From positions 77,957 through 141,956 of the forward strand of contig NZ_BMRI01000016.1 in the NCBI RefSeq assembly GCF_014648555.1: 64,000 bases of DNA, written 5' to 3'. Origin of the DNA: Kitasatospora griseola (lineage in GTDB: Bacteria > Actinomycetota > Actinomycetes > Streptomycetales > Streptomycetaceae). This document shows, in pieces, positions 41,070 to 50,766 of this stretch; position 1 is the first letter of the stretch, and each line of letters starts with the position of its first letter. The translations under genes and the position numbers were made by a program. The notes beneath the pieces are model-generated. The model had not been told where the DNA came from. It saw only the letters and a list, made by a program, of their open reading frames with translations, and did not search any database.

Positions 41070-42131
41070 CTAGACACCTGCCTTCGCGGTCTTGTGGCCT
41101 CGTTCCAGTTGGACATGCGCACGCATCAGTTCGCCGGGGTTGGTCTGCGCCGCGAGCAGCGACAGCTCCCCGCAGAGCACCGTGGCCGCCGCGATGACGG
41201 CGAGCCGGCGGGCGTTCTCGCCAGGCTCGCGGGACGCACGGCAGCCGAGCCGGTTCAGGTTGGTCTCCACGAAGCCCAGGCCCTTGCCGTTGCCGACCGT
41301 GCCGACGATGAGGTTCGGCAGTGTGCAGGCGAAGTAGAGGTCGCCGTCGCGGTCCTCGGCCGTGACGACGCCCTGGGAGCCCTCGACGATGTTCGCCGCG
41401 TCCTGACCGGTTGCCAGATAGAACGCGAGCAGCATGTTCGCGTAGTGGGCGTTCGCCGATCGGATGCCGCCTGCGAGAAGGGTCCCGAGCAGGTTCTTGC
41501 GGAGGTTCAGCTCGGCGATCTTCGCGGCGCTGGTGTTCAGGACGTCGGCCACCACGTCACGCGGCACGAGCAGCTCGGTGACGACGTTCTTGCCGCGGCC
41601 CAGGATGCCGTTGATGGCGGTGGCCTTCTTGTCCGTGCAGTAGTTCCCGGAGATCGACCCGTAGGAGATGCCGGGAATCGTTTCCAGCAGGTGTTGGAGG
41701 AGCACGTCGGAAGCCAGGGTCGCCATGTTGTGCCCGGAGGCGTCACCGGTGCTGAACTCGAACCGGACGAACAGCAGGTTTCCGGTGATCTCATGCCGGA
41801 TGCCGATCAGCTGGGCGAACCGGCTGCAGCCGCGGACCAGCTCGCGCAGCTCGTCGATGCGGGCCTCGATGGTCCGTGCCGCGGAGAGTGCGGTGAGCGC
41901 GTCGGTCGCCTCGACGAGCACGGAACGGGTCATGCGCTCGTCGACGAGCGTGGCGACGATGCCCTTCTCGGTCAGCCGGGACACCTTCGCGCCGCGGCCG
42001 ACCGAAGGCCAGAGCGGAGACTCGTAGGTGGCCAGCGGCACCTGGGTTTCGATGGTGGCGACGTTTCCCGAGATGCGGACGGGCCCCACCCACCTCATCG
42101 GGACGCCGGCGGTGGCGTGCGCTTCGGTCAT
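41070..42131 (-). CDS. mvaA: Hydroxymethylglutaryl-CoA reductase
   Basis: A 353-residue class I-like HMG-CoA reductase that makes mevalonate with NADPH. G-D-A-S-G-H-N-M-A-T near 145, the lysine-containing N-Y-C-T-D-K-K-A near 180, and the late G-T-V-G-N-G-K-G region are present. ATG overlaps the stop of the isomerase gene (ATGA). Length agrees with the streptomycete enzyme. Confidence 0.95.
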   Translation of the reverse strand: MTEAHATAGVPMRWVGPVRISGNVATIETQVPLATYESPLWPSVGRGAKVSRLTEKGIVATLVDERMTRSVLVEATDALTALSAARTIEARIDELRELVRGCSRFAQLIGIRHEITGNLLFVRFEFSTGDASGHNMATLASDVLLQHLLETIPGISYGSISGNYCTDKKATAINGILGRGKNVVTELLVPRDVVADVLNTSAAKIAELNLRKNLLGTLLAGGIRSANAHYANMLLAFYLATGQDAANIVEGSQGVVTAEDRDGDLYFACTLPNLIVGTVGNGKGLGFVETNLNRLGCRASREPGENARRLAVIAAATVLCGELSLLAAQTNPGELMRAHVQLERGHKTAKAGV

Positions 42132-43222
42132 CGTGTGATTCCTGTCATCTCGGAACGGATGTCGGCGGAGCTGCTGCGCTGGGCGAACCGCCGGATGTCT
42201 ATGCCCCGGTCCGTGCAGAAGGACCGGAGCGGGCCGTGGATCAGCACGTCGCAGCGGGTGAGGTCGGCGGGGGTCCGCGCACCGAGCATGGTCTGCAGCG
42301 CGGCGAGCTGGTCCAGCCAGGTGGAGATCTGTGCGATCAGGGCGGATACGCCCCCGTCGATCAGCGTGCGCAGGAATACGCCCGAGGAGCCCACGGCGCC
42401 GGCGCCGAGCGCGAGCGCGCGGGCGACGTCGAGCGGGTTGCGGATCCCACCGGAGGCCAGCAGGGGGAAGCCGACGTCCTGAGCGTCCAGCAGACAGGCC
42501 GGGGTGGACTGTCCCCAGCCGTGCAGGAAGGCGTAGTCGCCCAGGGCGCGCCGGCTGTTCTCGATCCGGGCGAAGTCGGTGCCGCCGCGGCCGCTGACGT
42601 CGGCGACCCGTACCCCCAGATCCGGCAGCGCCAGGAGGGTCTGCCTGCTGAGCCCGTTGCCGACCTCCTTGACGATCACCGGGACGTCGACGGCCGCCGT
42701 GATGTTCGCGATCTGGGCCGGCCACGACCCGAACGACCGGTCGCCTTCCGGCATGGGCGTCTCCTGCGCCGTGTTCAGGTGGATCTGCAGGGCGTTCGCC
42801 TCGATCAGGTCGACGGCACGGCGGGCATTGTCGACGGACGCGGTCGCGTTGACGTTCGCCATCACGAAACCGTCGGGGTTCTCGGTGCGCAGCACGCGGA
42901 AGGTGTCCGCGCAGGAGGGGTCCCTGAAATAGGCGTGCATGGACCCGGACGCGATGGCGGCGCCGGTCTCCCGGGCGGCGATGGCCAGGTCCCGGTTGAT
43001 GGCGCCGGTCTTGGTGCTGCCGCCCGTCATCGCGTTGATGTACAGCGGCAGTCGCCAGGTGATGCCGGCGAACGTCGTGGCCAGGCGGACGTCCGGCCGG
43101 TCGATTCCGGCGAGGGCGTGGTGGACGAACGACACGTCGTCGAACTGGTTGCGTCCGCTGTGCGCGCGCTGCTGCTCCGTGGCGAGCCGGACATGGTCGT
43201 CCTTGCGCTGGGCACTGCTCAT
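42128..43222 (-). CDS. fni: Type 2 isopentenyl-diphosphate delta-isomerase
   Basis: A 364-residue FMN- and NADPH-dependent isomerase. R-K-D-D-H near 6-10, N-A-M-T-G-G-S near 65, H-L-N-T-A-Q-E near 150, and S-G-R-G-G-T-D and S-G-G-I-R glycine-rich FMN motifs are present. It interconverts IPP and DMAPP. ATG overlaps the upstream kinase stop (ATGA). Confidence 0.94.
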   Translation of the reverse strand: MSSAQRKDDHVRLATEQQRAHSGRNQFDDVSFVHHALAGIDRPDVRLATTFAGITWRLPLYINAMTGGSTKTGAINRDLAIAARETGAAIASGSMHAYFRDPSCADTFRVLRTENPDGFVMANVNATASVDNARRAVDLIEANALQIHLNTAQETPMPEGDRSFGSWPAQIANITAAVDVPVIVKEVGNGLSRQTLLALPDLGVRVADVSGRGGTDFARIENSRRALGDYAFLHGWGQSTPACLLDAQDVGFPLLASGGIRNPLDVARALALGAGAVGSSGVFLRTLIDGGVSALIAQISTWLDQLAALQTMLGARTPADLTRCDVLIHGPLRSFCTDRGIDIRRFAQRSSSADIRSEMTGITR

Positions 43223-44307
43223 TCCTCGACTCCTTCCGTGGCGGGAGACACCGGTAGCGGCAGCACCCCGGCCGCGGCCCATCGCCTGTGCAACGGTGAG
43301 CGGTCGTGGCGGGCCTCGGCGTCCAGCAGCGCGATGCCGCAGTCGCCGCCCCCGGCTCCCGAGGGCTTGGCGGCGCCTCCGAGGCGTTCGGCGATGGCGC
43401 AGAGGGCCGTCAGTTCGGGGGTGAAGATGCCGAGGCCGACCTCGTCGTCGAGGCGGACCATCTCGTGACGGGCCCGCCGGACCTGCCGCAACAGGCCCTC
43501 GGTATCGCCGCCCTCCAGCGCGATGACTGCGGCGTGCACGAGCTCGCCGGTCGCCGCGACGTATTTCCGGTACGCGGGGCTGCCCCGCCAGGTGCGCCGC
43601 TGCAGGTCTGTCAGGAGGGACGTGGTGGACACGGGGTTGCCGGTCCAGCCGACTTCAAGGCAGAGGTTCCGGGGCGGCGACAGCCGTCGTACGGAGAAGC
43701 CCGGCCACGGCGCCCGGAGTGCCTCTTCGACTCCCTGACGGCGGGTCAAGTCGAGTACGACGCCCCGGTCGGGCGCCCGGTAGGCGATCCAACCGCCCCA
43801 GGTGCTGGTGGCGATGTCTCCACCGGATCCCTTGGGGTCGATGTGGGCGGAGGCGATCAGCGCCGTCCGGAAGCGTTCTTCGGCGGTGAGTTCCAGTCCG
43901 CAATGGGCTGCGACGGCACTGACCGTCGCCACGGTCACCGCGCCGCTGGAGCCCAGTCCGAGCTTCCGGCCGTCCTCGTGCAGCGTGCTGCTGATCGACA
44001 CCGCCAACGGCGGGACGGACCGGCCGCGTTCGGCCAGGAGGCGGGCCACGGTCTCGACCGCCGCCACCACATGAGGTGTGCCCGTATCGCCTGTCAGCCG
44101 CCCGTCCTGCCACGGGTGGTGCACCGGGCCGGCTCCGATGTCGGAGGAGACGACGACACCGGGTGCGGCGCCGTCGGACACGGTGACGGTGACGTACCGG
44201 TCAACTGCCACCAGGATCGCCTGGTTGCCCGGTTCCACCACCGCGTATTCACCCGCGACGAAGAGCTTGCCCGGAGCGCGCCGGGTCACCGTGCGCGGGC
44301 CGGTCAC
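43219..44307 (-). CDS. Phosphomevalonate kinase
   Basis: A 362-residue GHMP kinase. A-P-G-K-L-F-V-A-G-E-Y-A-V-V near 10-23, the ATP loop L-G-L-G-S-S-G-A-V-T near 115-124 and K-P-S-G-A-G-G-G-D-C near the end are diagnostic. The GTG at 44307 is preferred over an ATG two codons upstream: it has GGAGGA six bases before it and forms a GTGA overlap with the decarboxylase stop, while the ATG directly abuts the ribosome site. Confidence 0.93.
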   Translation of the reverse strand: MTGPRTVTRRAPGKLFVAGEYAVVEPGNQAILVAVDRYVTVTVSDGAAPGVVVSSDIGAGPVHHPWQDGRLTGDTGTPHVVAAVETVARLLAERGRSVPPLAVSISSTLHEDGRKLGLGSSGAVTVATVSAVAAHCGLELTAEERFRTALIASAHIDPKGSGGDIATSTWGGWIAYRAPDRGVVLDLTRRQGVEEALRAPWPGFSVRRLSPPRNLCLEVGWTGNPVSTTSLLTDLQRRTWRGSPAYRKYVAATGELVHAAVIALEGGDTEGLLRQVRRARHEMVRLDDEVGLGIFTPELTALCAIAERLGGAAKPSGAGGGDCGIALLDAEARHDRSPLHRRWAAAGVLPLPVSPATEGVEE

Positions 44308-45350
44308 CGGCATTCCTCCGCCACCAGGCGGGCGCCCCGCCCCGGACCGGCGATGTGCACCGCTCCGACCGGGGCGGCGGCGCGCAGGGCTTTCGCGACC
44401 CGCTCGGCGTCCGAACGTGGGCAGAGCACCTTCACGTTGGGACCGGCGTCTATCGTCGCGTAGGCCGGCACGCCGTCCCGCCGCAACTGCAGAACGCCGT
44501 CGAGGACGGCGAGCGAGGCAGGTGACAGGTAGCGCACGGCGGGGCGTGCGGCCAGCATGGTGGCGTGCATGCCGAGGGCGTTGCGCTCCGCGATCTCGCC
44601 CACCGCCGGCAGGTCGCCGCGGGCGAGCGCGGCTCGCATGTCCGCCAGGTCGGCCCGGCTGGACACCGCCCACGGCTCGTACAGCGGTGAGGTGTCCACG
44701 GTCCTCCGCATGGCCTCCCGGCTGGACACCGCCTTGGGGGCGGAGCTGACCACCGCGACCACCAGCGCCGGCTCCAGGTCCACGACCGGCACCGGTTCGG
44801 CGTACGAGCTGAGATCGGCCTCCTCGGGAGTGCCGCCGGCGTGGCCGGCGTGCCATACGGCGAACCCGTCGAAGATCGACCGAGAGGCCGACCCGGAGCC
44901 GCGTCTGGCCAGCCGGGACAGGCCCCGTGCGTCGAGACCGAGCCCGTACGCCGCGGCGGCGGCGACGGCGAGGGCAGCGAAACCGCTGGCCGAAGAGGCC
45001 AGGCCGGCCCCGGTGGGGACGGTGTTCTCCGTGTCGACGTGAGCCCGTTCGGTGCGCCCCGACCGCTCCCGCACCAGCCGGAGGAATGCGGTGATGCGCC
45101 GCTCGGCCTCTCCCGTCGCGGGCTCGCCGTTGAAGGCCACCGTGTCCTGCCCGGCGCCGGGTGCGAGCTGGACACGGGTGGTCGTCGGGAAGATGTCCAG
45201 AGTCATCGACAGGCTGTCGGTACGGGGCAGGACCAGGTGCTCGTCCTTCTTGCCCCAGTACTTGATCAGCGCGATGTTCGGCTGGGCAACGGCTGTCGCG
45301 ATGTCCGTCCGCTGCGCGGACAGCAGGGCGGACGGTTGTTCAGCACTCAT
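44304..45350 (-). CDS. mvaD: Diphosphomevalonate decarboxylase
   Basis: A 348-residue GHMP-superfamily enzyme that converts mevalonate diphosphate to IPP. A-Q-P-N-I-A-L-I-K-Y-W-G-K-K near 22-35, V-P-T-G-A-G-L-A-S-S-A-S-G near 112, and the D-A-G-P-N-V-K-V near 305 are the family's hallmarks. Overlaps the mevalonate kinase stop by 11 bases. Confidence 0.95.
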   Translation of the reverse strand: MSAEQPSALLSAQRTDIATAVAQPNIALIKYWGKKDEHLVLPRTDSLSMTLDIFPTTTRVQLAPGAGQDTVAFNGEPATGEAERRITAFLRLVRERSGRTERAHVDTENTVPTGAGLASSASGFAALAVAAAAAYGLGLDARGLSRLARRGSGSASRSIFDGFAVWHAGHAGGTPEEADLSSYAEPVPVVDLEPALVVAVVSSAPKAVSSREAMRRTVDTSPLYEPWAVSSRADLADMRAALARGDLPAVGEIAERNALGMHATMLAARPAVRYLSPASLAVLDGVLQLRRDGVPAYATIDAGPNVKVLCPRSDAERVAKALRAAAPVGAVHIAGPGRGARLVAEECR

Positions 45351-46344
45351 GAGTGGACCTCCTCAGCTGTACGGCCCACGTGCGTACGGCACCGGCAGCG
45401 TGCAGCTGCCGGGCCACTTCCCCGGCCCGCTCCGGGCGGGACATCGCGAGAACGCAACCGCCCAGACCACCACCGGTGATCTTGGCGCCCAGGCTGCCGG
45501 CCTGCAGCGCGGCATCCACCAGCGCATCGATCCGGTCGGTGCTCAAACCCGCCCCGCGCAGCAGGCCGTGATACTCGGTCAGGCACGATCCGAATGCCTC
45601 GGGTTCGCCCTCGGCGAGGGAGGCCCTGGCATCGTCGACGAGTTGCGCGGCACGGCGCATGAACCGTTCCTCCTTTCCGGTCCCGGCCCGGAATCCGGCG
45701 CGAAGCAGCTCGATCGCCTCCTTGGTGCTCCCTGCGGTTCCGCTGTCCGCGACGACGAACAGTGCGTCGCAGCCGATGTCCAGCGCCTGTGCCGTGCCCG
45801 CCTGGAAGAGGAGCGGGGCGGTGGCCCCGACGGTCATGGCGTCGACGCCGCTGGCCCGGCCGTGCGTCAGGTTCTCGGCCTCCTGCACCAGGTCGAACAC
45901 CTCGCCTTCGGTCAGCTCCCGGCCGACGAGGTCGGCCAGGGCGAGGATGATCGCTCGTGCGTTCGCGGCGCTGGAGCCGAGCCCGCGGCCGGGTGGAATC
46001 GCCCCGTCGAGGCTGACGTCGAGGTGTTGTCCGCCGGTCACTCCCATGTGCGCCTTGAACGCGGCTGTCAGACGTCGCAGACCGTCCAAGGCCTGCGCCG
46101 TGACCGCGCGGGAAGCCGACCCGGTCATGGTGAAGGTCGGACCGCCCCGGCTCTCGGCGGATTGGCCGGACCATCCTGCGCTTGCCGTGACCGCGAGTTG
46201 GGGAATGGGCATCGCGAGCGCAGGGGTCCCGTACACGACCGCGTGTTCTCCCAGCAGAATGGCCTTGGCATGAGCGCGACCGGTACCGACGGCGCGAGCC
46301 CGGTGGGCCTTCGAGCCCTCCTCCACCGAGGTCGGAAGGGTCAA
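45340..46344 (-). CDS. Mevalonate kinase
   Basis: A 334-residue GHMP kinase. L-L-G-E-H-A-V-V-Y-G near 27-36, P-P-G-R-G-L-G-S-S-A-A-N near 110, and K-I-T-G-G-G-L-G-G-C near 290 are present. TTG at 46344 is chosen because GGGGAG lies nine bases upstream and an earlier ATG would overlap the prenyl synthase gene by over 20 bases with no ribosome site. Second gene of the operon after the prenyl synthase. Confidence 0.92.
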   Translation of the reverse strand: MTLPTSVEEGSKAHRARAVGTGRAHAKAILLGEHAVVYGTPALAMPIPQLAVTASAGWSGQSAESRGGPTFTMTGSASRAVTAQALDGLRRLTAAFKAHMGVTGGQHLDVSLDGAIPPGRGLGSSAANARAIILALADLVGRELTEGEVFDLVQEAENLTHGRASGVDAMTVGATAPLLFQAGTAQALDIGCDALFVVADSGTAGSTKEAIELLRAGFRAGTGKEERFMRRAAQLVDDARASLAEGEPEAFGSCLTEYHGLLRGAGLSTDRIDALVDAALQAGSLGAKITGGGLGGCVLAMSRPERAGEVARQLHAAGAVRTWAVQLRRSTHEC

Positions 46345-46423
46345 CGCACTCAGCTCCCCATGTCGTTGCCGCGGTGAGACCGCATCGTCAGGAATCCAGG
46401 AATGTGCTAGGCGGAACGTTTCT

Positions 46424-47470
46424 TCAGTGGTTCCTGAAAGCGACATAGTCGGCCATCGCCAGCAGCGGCCGGCGTTGCTCCTCGGTGAGGCCCAAAGCCT
46501 CCAGCTGATCCGCCGCACCCCTCCTGTGCCGGTCGATCTCGGCTTCCGTCCACGCGCGTCCGCCGGCCGACTCGATCAGCTTGGCGGCGCGGTCGGCCAT
46601 CTCGTCGGTCAGCGGCTCCGCGCCGCGGTAGATCGCGGCCAACTCCTCGGCGGCTGCGCCGGTGCCGTTCATCGCCGCGGCCACCGGGATGCTCTTCTTC
46701 CTGTTCCGCAGATCGGAACCGGCCGGCTTGCCGGTGGCCGCGGGGTCGCCCCAGATGCCCAGGACGTCATCCACCAGCTGGAACGCCATCCCCAGATGCC
46801 ATCCGAACCTGGCCAGGCGCTCACGAGCCTCGGCCCCGCCCCCGGAGAGTCCCGCACCCAGCTCGCAGGCGCAGCTCAGCAGCGCGGCGGTCTTCGCCTC
46901 GGAGACGGCCAGCGCCTCCTCCAGCGAGATGGTCGTGCGGTGCTCGAACGCCACATCCGCCATCTGCCCTTCGGCGAGCGTCGCGATCGTCTCGGTGAGC
47001 AGCTTGGTGGCCCAGGTCCGGTGCTCGGAGTCGCCCTCCAGGATCGCGCAGCCACGCGCGAGCAGAACGTCGCCGGCCAGGATCGCGGCCGGGACACCCA
47101 ACGTGGCCCAGACAGTGGGGCGTCCTCTGCGCTTGAGATCACCGTCCATGACGTCGTCGTGGAGCAGGGAGAAGTTGTGCACCAACTCGACCGCGACGGC
47201 GCCACACACCGCCCGCTGGACATCGCCCCCGCAGGCCTCCGCCGCGAGGACGGTCAGGGCCGCGCGAATCATCTTGCCGCTGCCCTGGTCCGTCGGCTGC
47301 CCCGCCAGGTCCAGCCAGCCGAAGTGGTAACCGACGATCGGGCGTATTCGGCTGCCGAGCGTCTCAATCGTGGCGCGCAGTGCAGGTGTGGCGATTCCGG
47401 CTGCCCGCAAGGTGTGGTTGCGGCCCGCATCGACTGCGCTCTCCAGTGTTTCGGCGGTATCGGTGTACAA
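46424..47470 (-). CDS. Polyprenyl diphosphate synthase (probable GGPP synthase)
   Basis: A 348-residue all-helical prenyltransferase. First Asp-rich motif L-L-H-D-D-V-M-D near 100-107 and second Q-L-V-D-D-V-L-G-I-W-G-D near 232-243. The residues before the first motif (N-F-S-L-L-H) suggest a chain length of C20, which fits the diterpene cyclases nearby. TTG start with AAGGGG six bases upstream. First gene of the seven-gene mevalonate operon. Confidence 0.9.
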   Translation of the reverse strand: MYTDTAETLESAVDAGRNHTLRAAGIATPALRATIETLGSRIRPIVGYHFGWLDLAGQPTDQGSGKMIRAALTVLAAEACGGDVQRAVCGAVAVELVHNFSLLHDDVMDGDLKRRGRPTVWATLGVPAAILAGDVLLARGCAILEGDSEHRTWATKLLTETIATLAEGQMADVAFEHRTTISLEEALAVSEAKTAALLSCACELGAGLSGGGAEARERLARFGWHLGMAFQLVDDVLGIWGDPAATGKPAGSDLRNRKKSIPVAAAMNGTGAAAEELAAIYRGAEPLTDEMADRAAKLIESAGGRAWTEAEIDRHRRGAADQLEALGLTEEQRRPLLAMADYVAFRNH

Positions 47471-47536
47471 GAAGTGCCCCTTTGCCGTGGAATGGACAGG
47501 ACGATGCGGCGAAGATCCGCGGGGGTAACGGTGTCT

Positions 47537-47595
47537 CCTGGATCCGGCCCGGCCGGCCCGGCGTCGAGCTCGGGCCGGCCGGACCTCGGATCCAG
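47537..47595 (-). terminator. Large hairpin upstream of the prenyl synthase gene
   Basis: CCTGGATCCG and CGGATCCAGG close a stem that continues, after a small internal loop, with CCGGCCGGCCCG / CGGGCCGGCCGG. It lies between the decayed IS5 and the prenyl synthase start (67 bases away) and may end transcription from the cyclase operon or act in the mevalonate leader. Confidence 0.55.
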
Positions 47596-47624
47596 GTCGC
47601 GCTAGGGCGTGGCGAAAGTGCTGG

Positions 47625-48112
47625 TCACAGCCACTCGTTGATGGCTGCGACCAGCACGGTCGCCTCGTAACGGACGGCGAGCTTCTCGTAGCGAGTCGCC
47701 ACGGCCCGGTGGCGCTTGAGCCTGTTGATCCCGCGCTCCACCGCGTGGCGTTCCTTTGCCGCGTCTGCGCAGGCAGGTGCGGTTCGCGCGGGAGCCGTAC
47801 GCCTTGTCGGCGCGGACCTTGTCCGGCCGGGTTCGCGGCCGGCCTCGACCGATGCGGGAAACCCGGATGCCCTCCGAGACCGGCTGGAACTGCGGGCTGT
47901 CATGCCGCTGACCAGCAGCGACAGTGGCTTTTGTCCATGCTCGACCGCACCGTGTGCCGTCGATCAGCTGCCGCCGGGTCCACACCGGTGGACGGCCCGG
48001 CTTTTCGCCCGGCGGCAGCAGCGGTTCAAGCCGGGCCCACTGGTCGTTCGTCGGATCCCCACGCCCTACGGCAGGCGATCACTCACGACCAGGATCGGCT
48101 TTCGCCGCACGT
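47625..48112 (-). pseudogene. Decayed IS5-family transposase
   Basis: Minus-strand pieces match IS5 transposases in order but in shifted frames: D-Q-W-A-R-L-E-P-L-L-P-P-G and R-R-Q-L-I-D-G (N-terminus), D-S-P-Q-F-Q-P-V-S-E-G-I-R, R-P-R-T-R-P-D-K-V-R-A-D-K-A-Y-G-S, then E-R-H-A-V-E-R-G-I-N-R-L-K-R-H-R-A-V-A-T-R and the end I-N-E-W-L. A central deletion removes the first catalytic Asp region and another the part before the final Glu. It separates the ferredoxin/P450/cyclase operon from the mevalonate operon. Confidence 0.85.
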
Positions 48113-48113
48113 C

Positions 48114-48326
48114 CTAGTCCGGGCGATGCCAGGACAACGCCCCGGAGGGGCACTTCTCGACCGCTTCCTGCACCTCTTCGTTCGTGGCGAGGTCGGCCGT
48201 CGGGGCGTCCGGGAGCAGTTCCACGTACCCCTCGATGTCCTGCCCGAAGTAGTCGGCGGCAGAGATCAGGCACTGCCCGGAGCCCACGCACAGGTCGCGG
48301 TCGACCCGCACCTCGAGGTCACTCAT
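48114..48326 (-). CDS. [3Fe-4S]-type ferredoxin
   Basis: A 70-residue acidic ferredoxin. Ligands C13, C19 and C59 (C-V-G-S-G-Q-C and K-C-P-S-G-A-L); the position of a fourth Cys is Ser16, which indicates a [3Fe-4S] cluster. ATG overlaps the P450 stop by 8 bases. Electron donor for the adjacent P450s. Confidence 0.93.
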   Translation of the reverse strand: MSDLEVRVDRDLCVGSGQCLISAADYFGQDIEGYVELLPDAPTADLATNEEVQEAVEKCPSGALSWHRPD

Positions 48327-49746
48327 CGTGCGCTCCGCTCTCCGTCCGCTTGGTGAACAGGAACTCCAGGTCCTTCGGGGAGAGCGTGATCGTCGCGTTC
48401 ATCTTCGGCTCCGAGTAGTCGCTGAGCGCGAAGTCCCACTGGTGGACCATCATGGCCAGGCAGTAGGTCGCCTCCAGCACCGCCACGCTTTCGCCGAGGC
48501 AGCGGTACGCGCCGAACCCGAACGGCATGAACGCGGACGCCGTGACCTCGGTACCGTCCTTGTCCAGCCAGCGGTCGGGGTCGAACTCGTCGCCGTGCGG
48601 GAAGTTCCGTTCGTCCCGCTGCTGTCCGTAGTGCGAGTACAGGATCGCGGCGTCCTTCGGAATGGCGTAGCCGCCCAGCGTCGTGTCCACCGACGCCTGC
48701 CGCGAGAGGAGGTACGAGGACGGGTACATGCGCAGCGCCTCGAACAGCACCCGCTTGAGCGCCGGCAGGTCGTGCCGACCGATCTCGATGTCCAGCCAGT
48801 CACGGTCCTTGACCAGCGCGTCGATCTCCGCCCGGCATTCGGCGAAGATCCGCGGGTGCCGGGCCAGTTCGTAGCAGGCCCAGCTGATGGTGTTCGCCGT
48901 GGTCTCCGTCGACGCCAGCAGGATCGTCGCCGCCTGGTCACGGACCTCGGTCCGGTCGAACTTCTCGCCGGTCTCCGGGTCGGTCGCGTTGATCAGCATG
49001 TCGAGGAGGCCGGCTTCCTCACCGGCTCCGTTGCGGAACTTGTCGTCGATGACCGAGTACATGTACTCGTTGAAGGCGTTGAGCAGCCTTTCGAAGTCCC
49101 GGTTCGACTTCGTCGGCAGGTGCTTGTAGATGCCGGTCACATCGACGGCCTGGATCGCGGCGTTCTCGACGAAGACCGGGACGGCCTCGCGCACGAGTCG
49201 CAGGACCTCCGGCGGGGTCTTCTCGCCGAGCATGGTCGAGGTCACGATGTCGCAGCCGACTCCCATGACCGGCCCCATCAGGTCATAGGGCCGCCGTTCG
49301 GGCACCGCGGCGACGAATTCGGACATGATCTTCCGCATCACGGGGAGATGCATGGCCAGCCGGCGCTGGCTGAACGACGGGAGCATGATCCGTCGTTGCC
49401 GCCGGTGCAGGTCACCGGAGGTCGTGACCACACCGTTCCCGACCATGTTCCGCATCTTCTTGAAGTGGATGCCGCGCACGAACTTGTCCGCGTCACTCAC
49501 CAGGATCTGGGCGAGCAGCTCGTAGTCGTTGACGAAGTACGCGGTCTTCGGGCCCAGCTTGACCCGCGTCACCGGGCCTGCGTTGCGCACCGTTTCGATG
49601 AACTCGAAACGGGACCGCAGGATCATCGGCAGATGCCCGAGCACCGGAACGCCACCCGGAGCCAGGCCGGGACGCCTGCCCGGAGTCGTAGCGGTTCTGG
49701 GGGTGGTGACGGAGCCGGTGACGCTGGAAGAGGTGGCAGTGCTCAT
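48319..49746 (-). CDS. Cytochrome P450
   Basis: A 475-residue P450. I-helix S-T-E-T-T-A-N, E-A-L-R (E-x-x-R) and heme motif F-G-F-G-A-Y-R-C-L-G-E near 410-420 are intact. The N-terminal 30 residues are a Ser/Thr/Pro-rich tail without a membrane anchor. A second ATG at 49767 is possible but has no ribosome site. The type (G-V-P-V-L-G-H-L-P, long C-terminal part) resembles bacterial CYPs with eukaryote-like features, often in terpenoid oxidation. Likely oxidises the diterpene scaffold. Confidence 0.92.
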   Translation of the reverse strand: MSTATSSSVTGSVTTPRTATTPGRRPGLAPGGVPVLGHLPMILRSRFEFIETVRNAGPVTRVKLGPKTAYFVNDYELLAQILVSDADKFVRGIHFKKMRNMVGNGVVTTSGDLHRRQRRIMLPSFSQRRLAMHLPVMRKIMSEFVAAVPERRPYDLMGPVMGVGCDIVTSTMLGEKTPPEVLRLVREAVPVFVENAAIQAVDVTGIYKHLPTKSNRDFERLLNAFNEYMYSVIDDKFRNGAGEEAGLLDMLINATDPETGEKFDRTEVRDQAATILLASTETTANTISWACYELARHPRIFAECRAEIDALVKDRDWLDIEIGRHDLPALKRVLFEALRMYPSSYLLSRQASVDTTLGGYAIPKDAAILYSHYGQQRDERNFPHGDEFDPDRWLDKDGTEVTASAFMPFGFGAYRCLGESVAVLEATYCLAMMVHQWDFALSDYSEPKMNATITLSPKDLEFLFTKRTESGAHDE

Positions 49747-49830
49747 CGCTAGTAGGTTTCCCTTCATCCGTACACCGAGGGCGAGGAGAGACAGCCCTCT
49801 CTGTGGGGGGTCGATGGCGCGACTTGCTGC

Positions 49831-50766
49831 TCAGCGGTAGCGGTTTGTCTCCGTCGGCCAGGTCGCCGCTGCGTAGATCAGCGGTCGATGGCACGCGAGG
49901 TAGTCGAGCAACTCCTGTGCATGGCTGCCGAGATGGCCGCTGCGCTTGATGGATTCCTCGATGCAGTCCAGGTCGGTGATCGCCTGCACGCAGTCGTCGC
50001 GAACGTGGGCCAGCGCGGTGCTCTCGTCGTAGCCGGCGTGGTCCATCAGGATCCGCACCGCATTCGACTTGTCGACCGCCTTCTTCTCCCGGCCCCACGA
50101 GTAGTAGTCGTTCGACAGACAGCCGAACCGCACCACCACATCGTCGATCGCTCGTCGGACGGGGTCGTCACGCAGCGCTGCGAAACTGCGGCCGCCGTTG
50201 ATCCACTTGTCCAGAACGACCTGGACGTCCATCGTGCAGTAGCCGCGGCGGAAGCTCAGATACGTCGCCAAGGACGTCTTCTTGGTGTATTCGTTCCATA
50301 CCCCTTCCCACTTCATCGCCGTGATGGCGCGCTTGATTTCGTGGCCGATCTCGTCCGCTGCTTCCGCGCCGAGCGCTGCGTCGAGCCGGGACATCGTTGT
50401 CCGTACCAGCTCGAAGAAGGGGTCCGACAGACGGGGCCCGGCAGTTCGCCAGGTGTCCACGACCTCGGTGACCCCGTCGAACCACTCGCCCGGAGCCAGC
50501 CGCCCGCCGTCCTCCTGGACGTAGTCCCACCGGTCGTCGTTGACGATGAGGCAGGCCGTCCACAGCGAAGCCGCCAGCAAGGTTTCGGCATCCGCATCGG
50601 GATAGACCAGCGCCGCGGCCCCCACGATCCTCGAGTGCCCGGAAATCACGGCGTAGTCGGATTCCTGGAGTTCGAGCGCAGCGATGATGGAGCTGTAGGC
50701 CGATTCGGCCTCCGCCGAATTCGGGTTCCGCCGGCCTTCGTGCTCGAACTCGATCGCGTCGGGCAT
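49831..50766 (-). CDS. Class I diterpene synthase
   Basis: A 311-residue single-alpha-domain terpene synthase. The Asp-rich motif is N-D-D-R-W-D-Y near 76-82 and the NSE triad is N-D-Y-Y-S-W-G-R-E near 218-226. It ionises a diphosphate, most likely the CPP made by the class II cyclase encoded just upstream; the genes overlap by one base (TGATG). Length and pairing resemble the pimaradiene synthase/ent-CPP synthase pair known from a viguiepinol-type cluster. Confidence 0.88.
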   Translation of the reverse strand: MPDAIEFEHEGRRNPNSAEAESAYSSIIAALELQESDYAVISGHSRIVGAAALVYPDADAETLLAASLWTACLIVNDDRWDYVQEDGGRLAPGEWFDGVTEVVDTWRTAGPRLSDPFFELVRTTMSRLDAALGAEAADEIGHEIKRAITAMKWEGVWNEYTKKTSLATYLSFRRGYCTMDVQVVLDKWINGGRSFAALRDDPVRRAIDDVVVRFGCLSNDYYSWGREKKAVDKSNAVRILMDHAGYDESTALAHVRDDCVQAITDLDCIEESIKRSGHLGSHAQELLDYLACHRPLIYAAATWPTETNRYR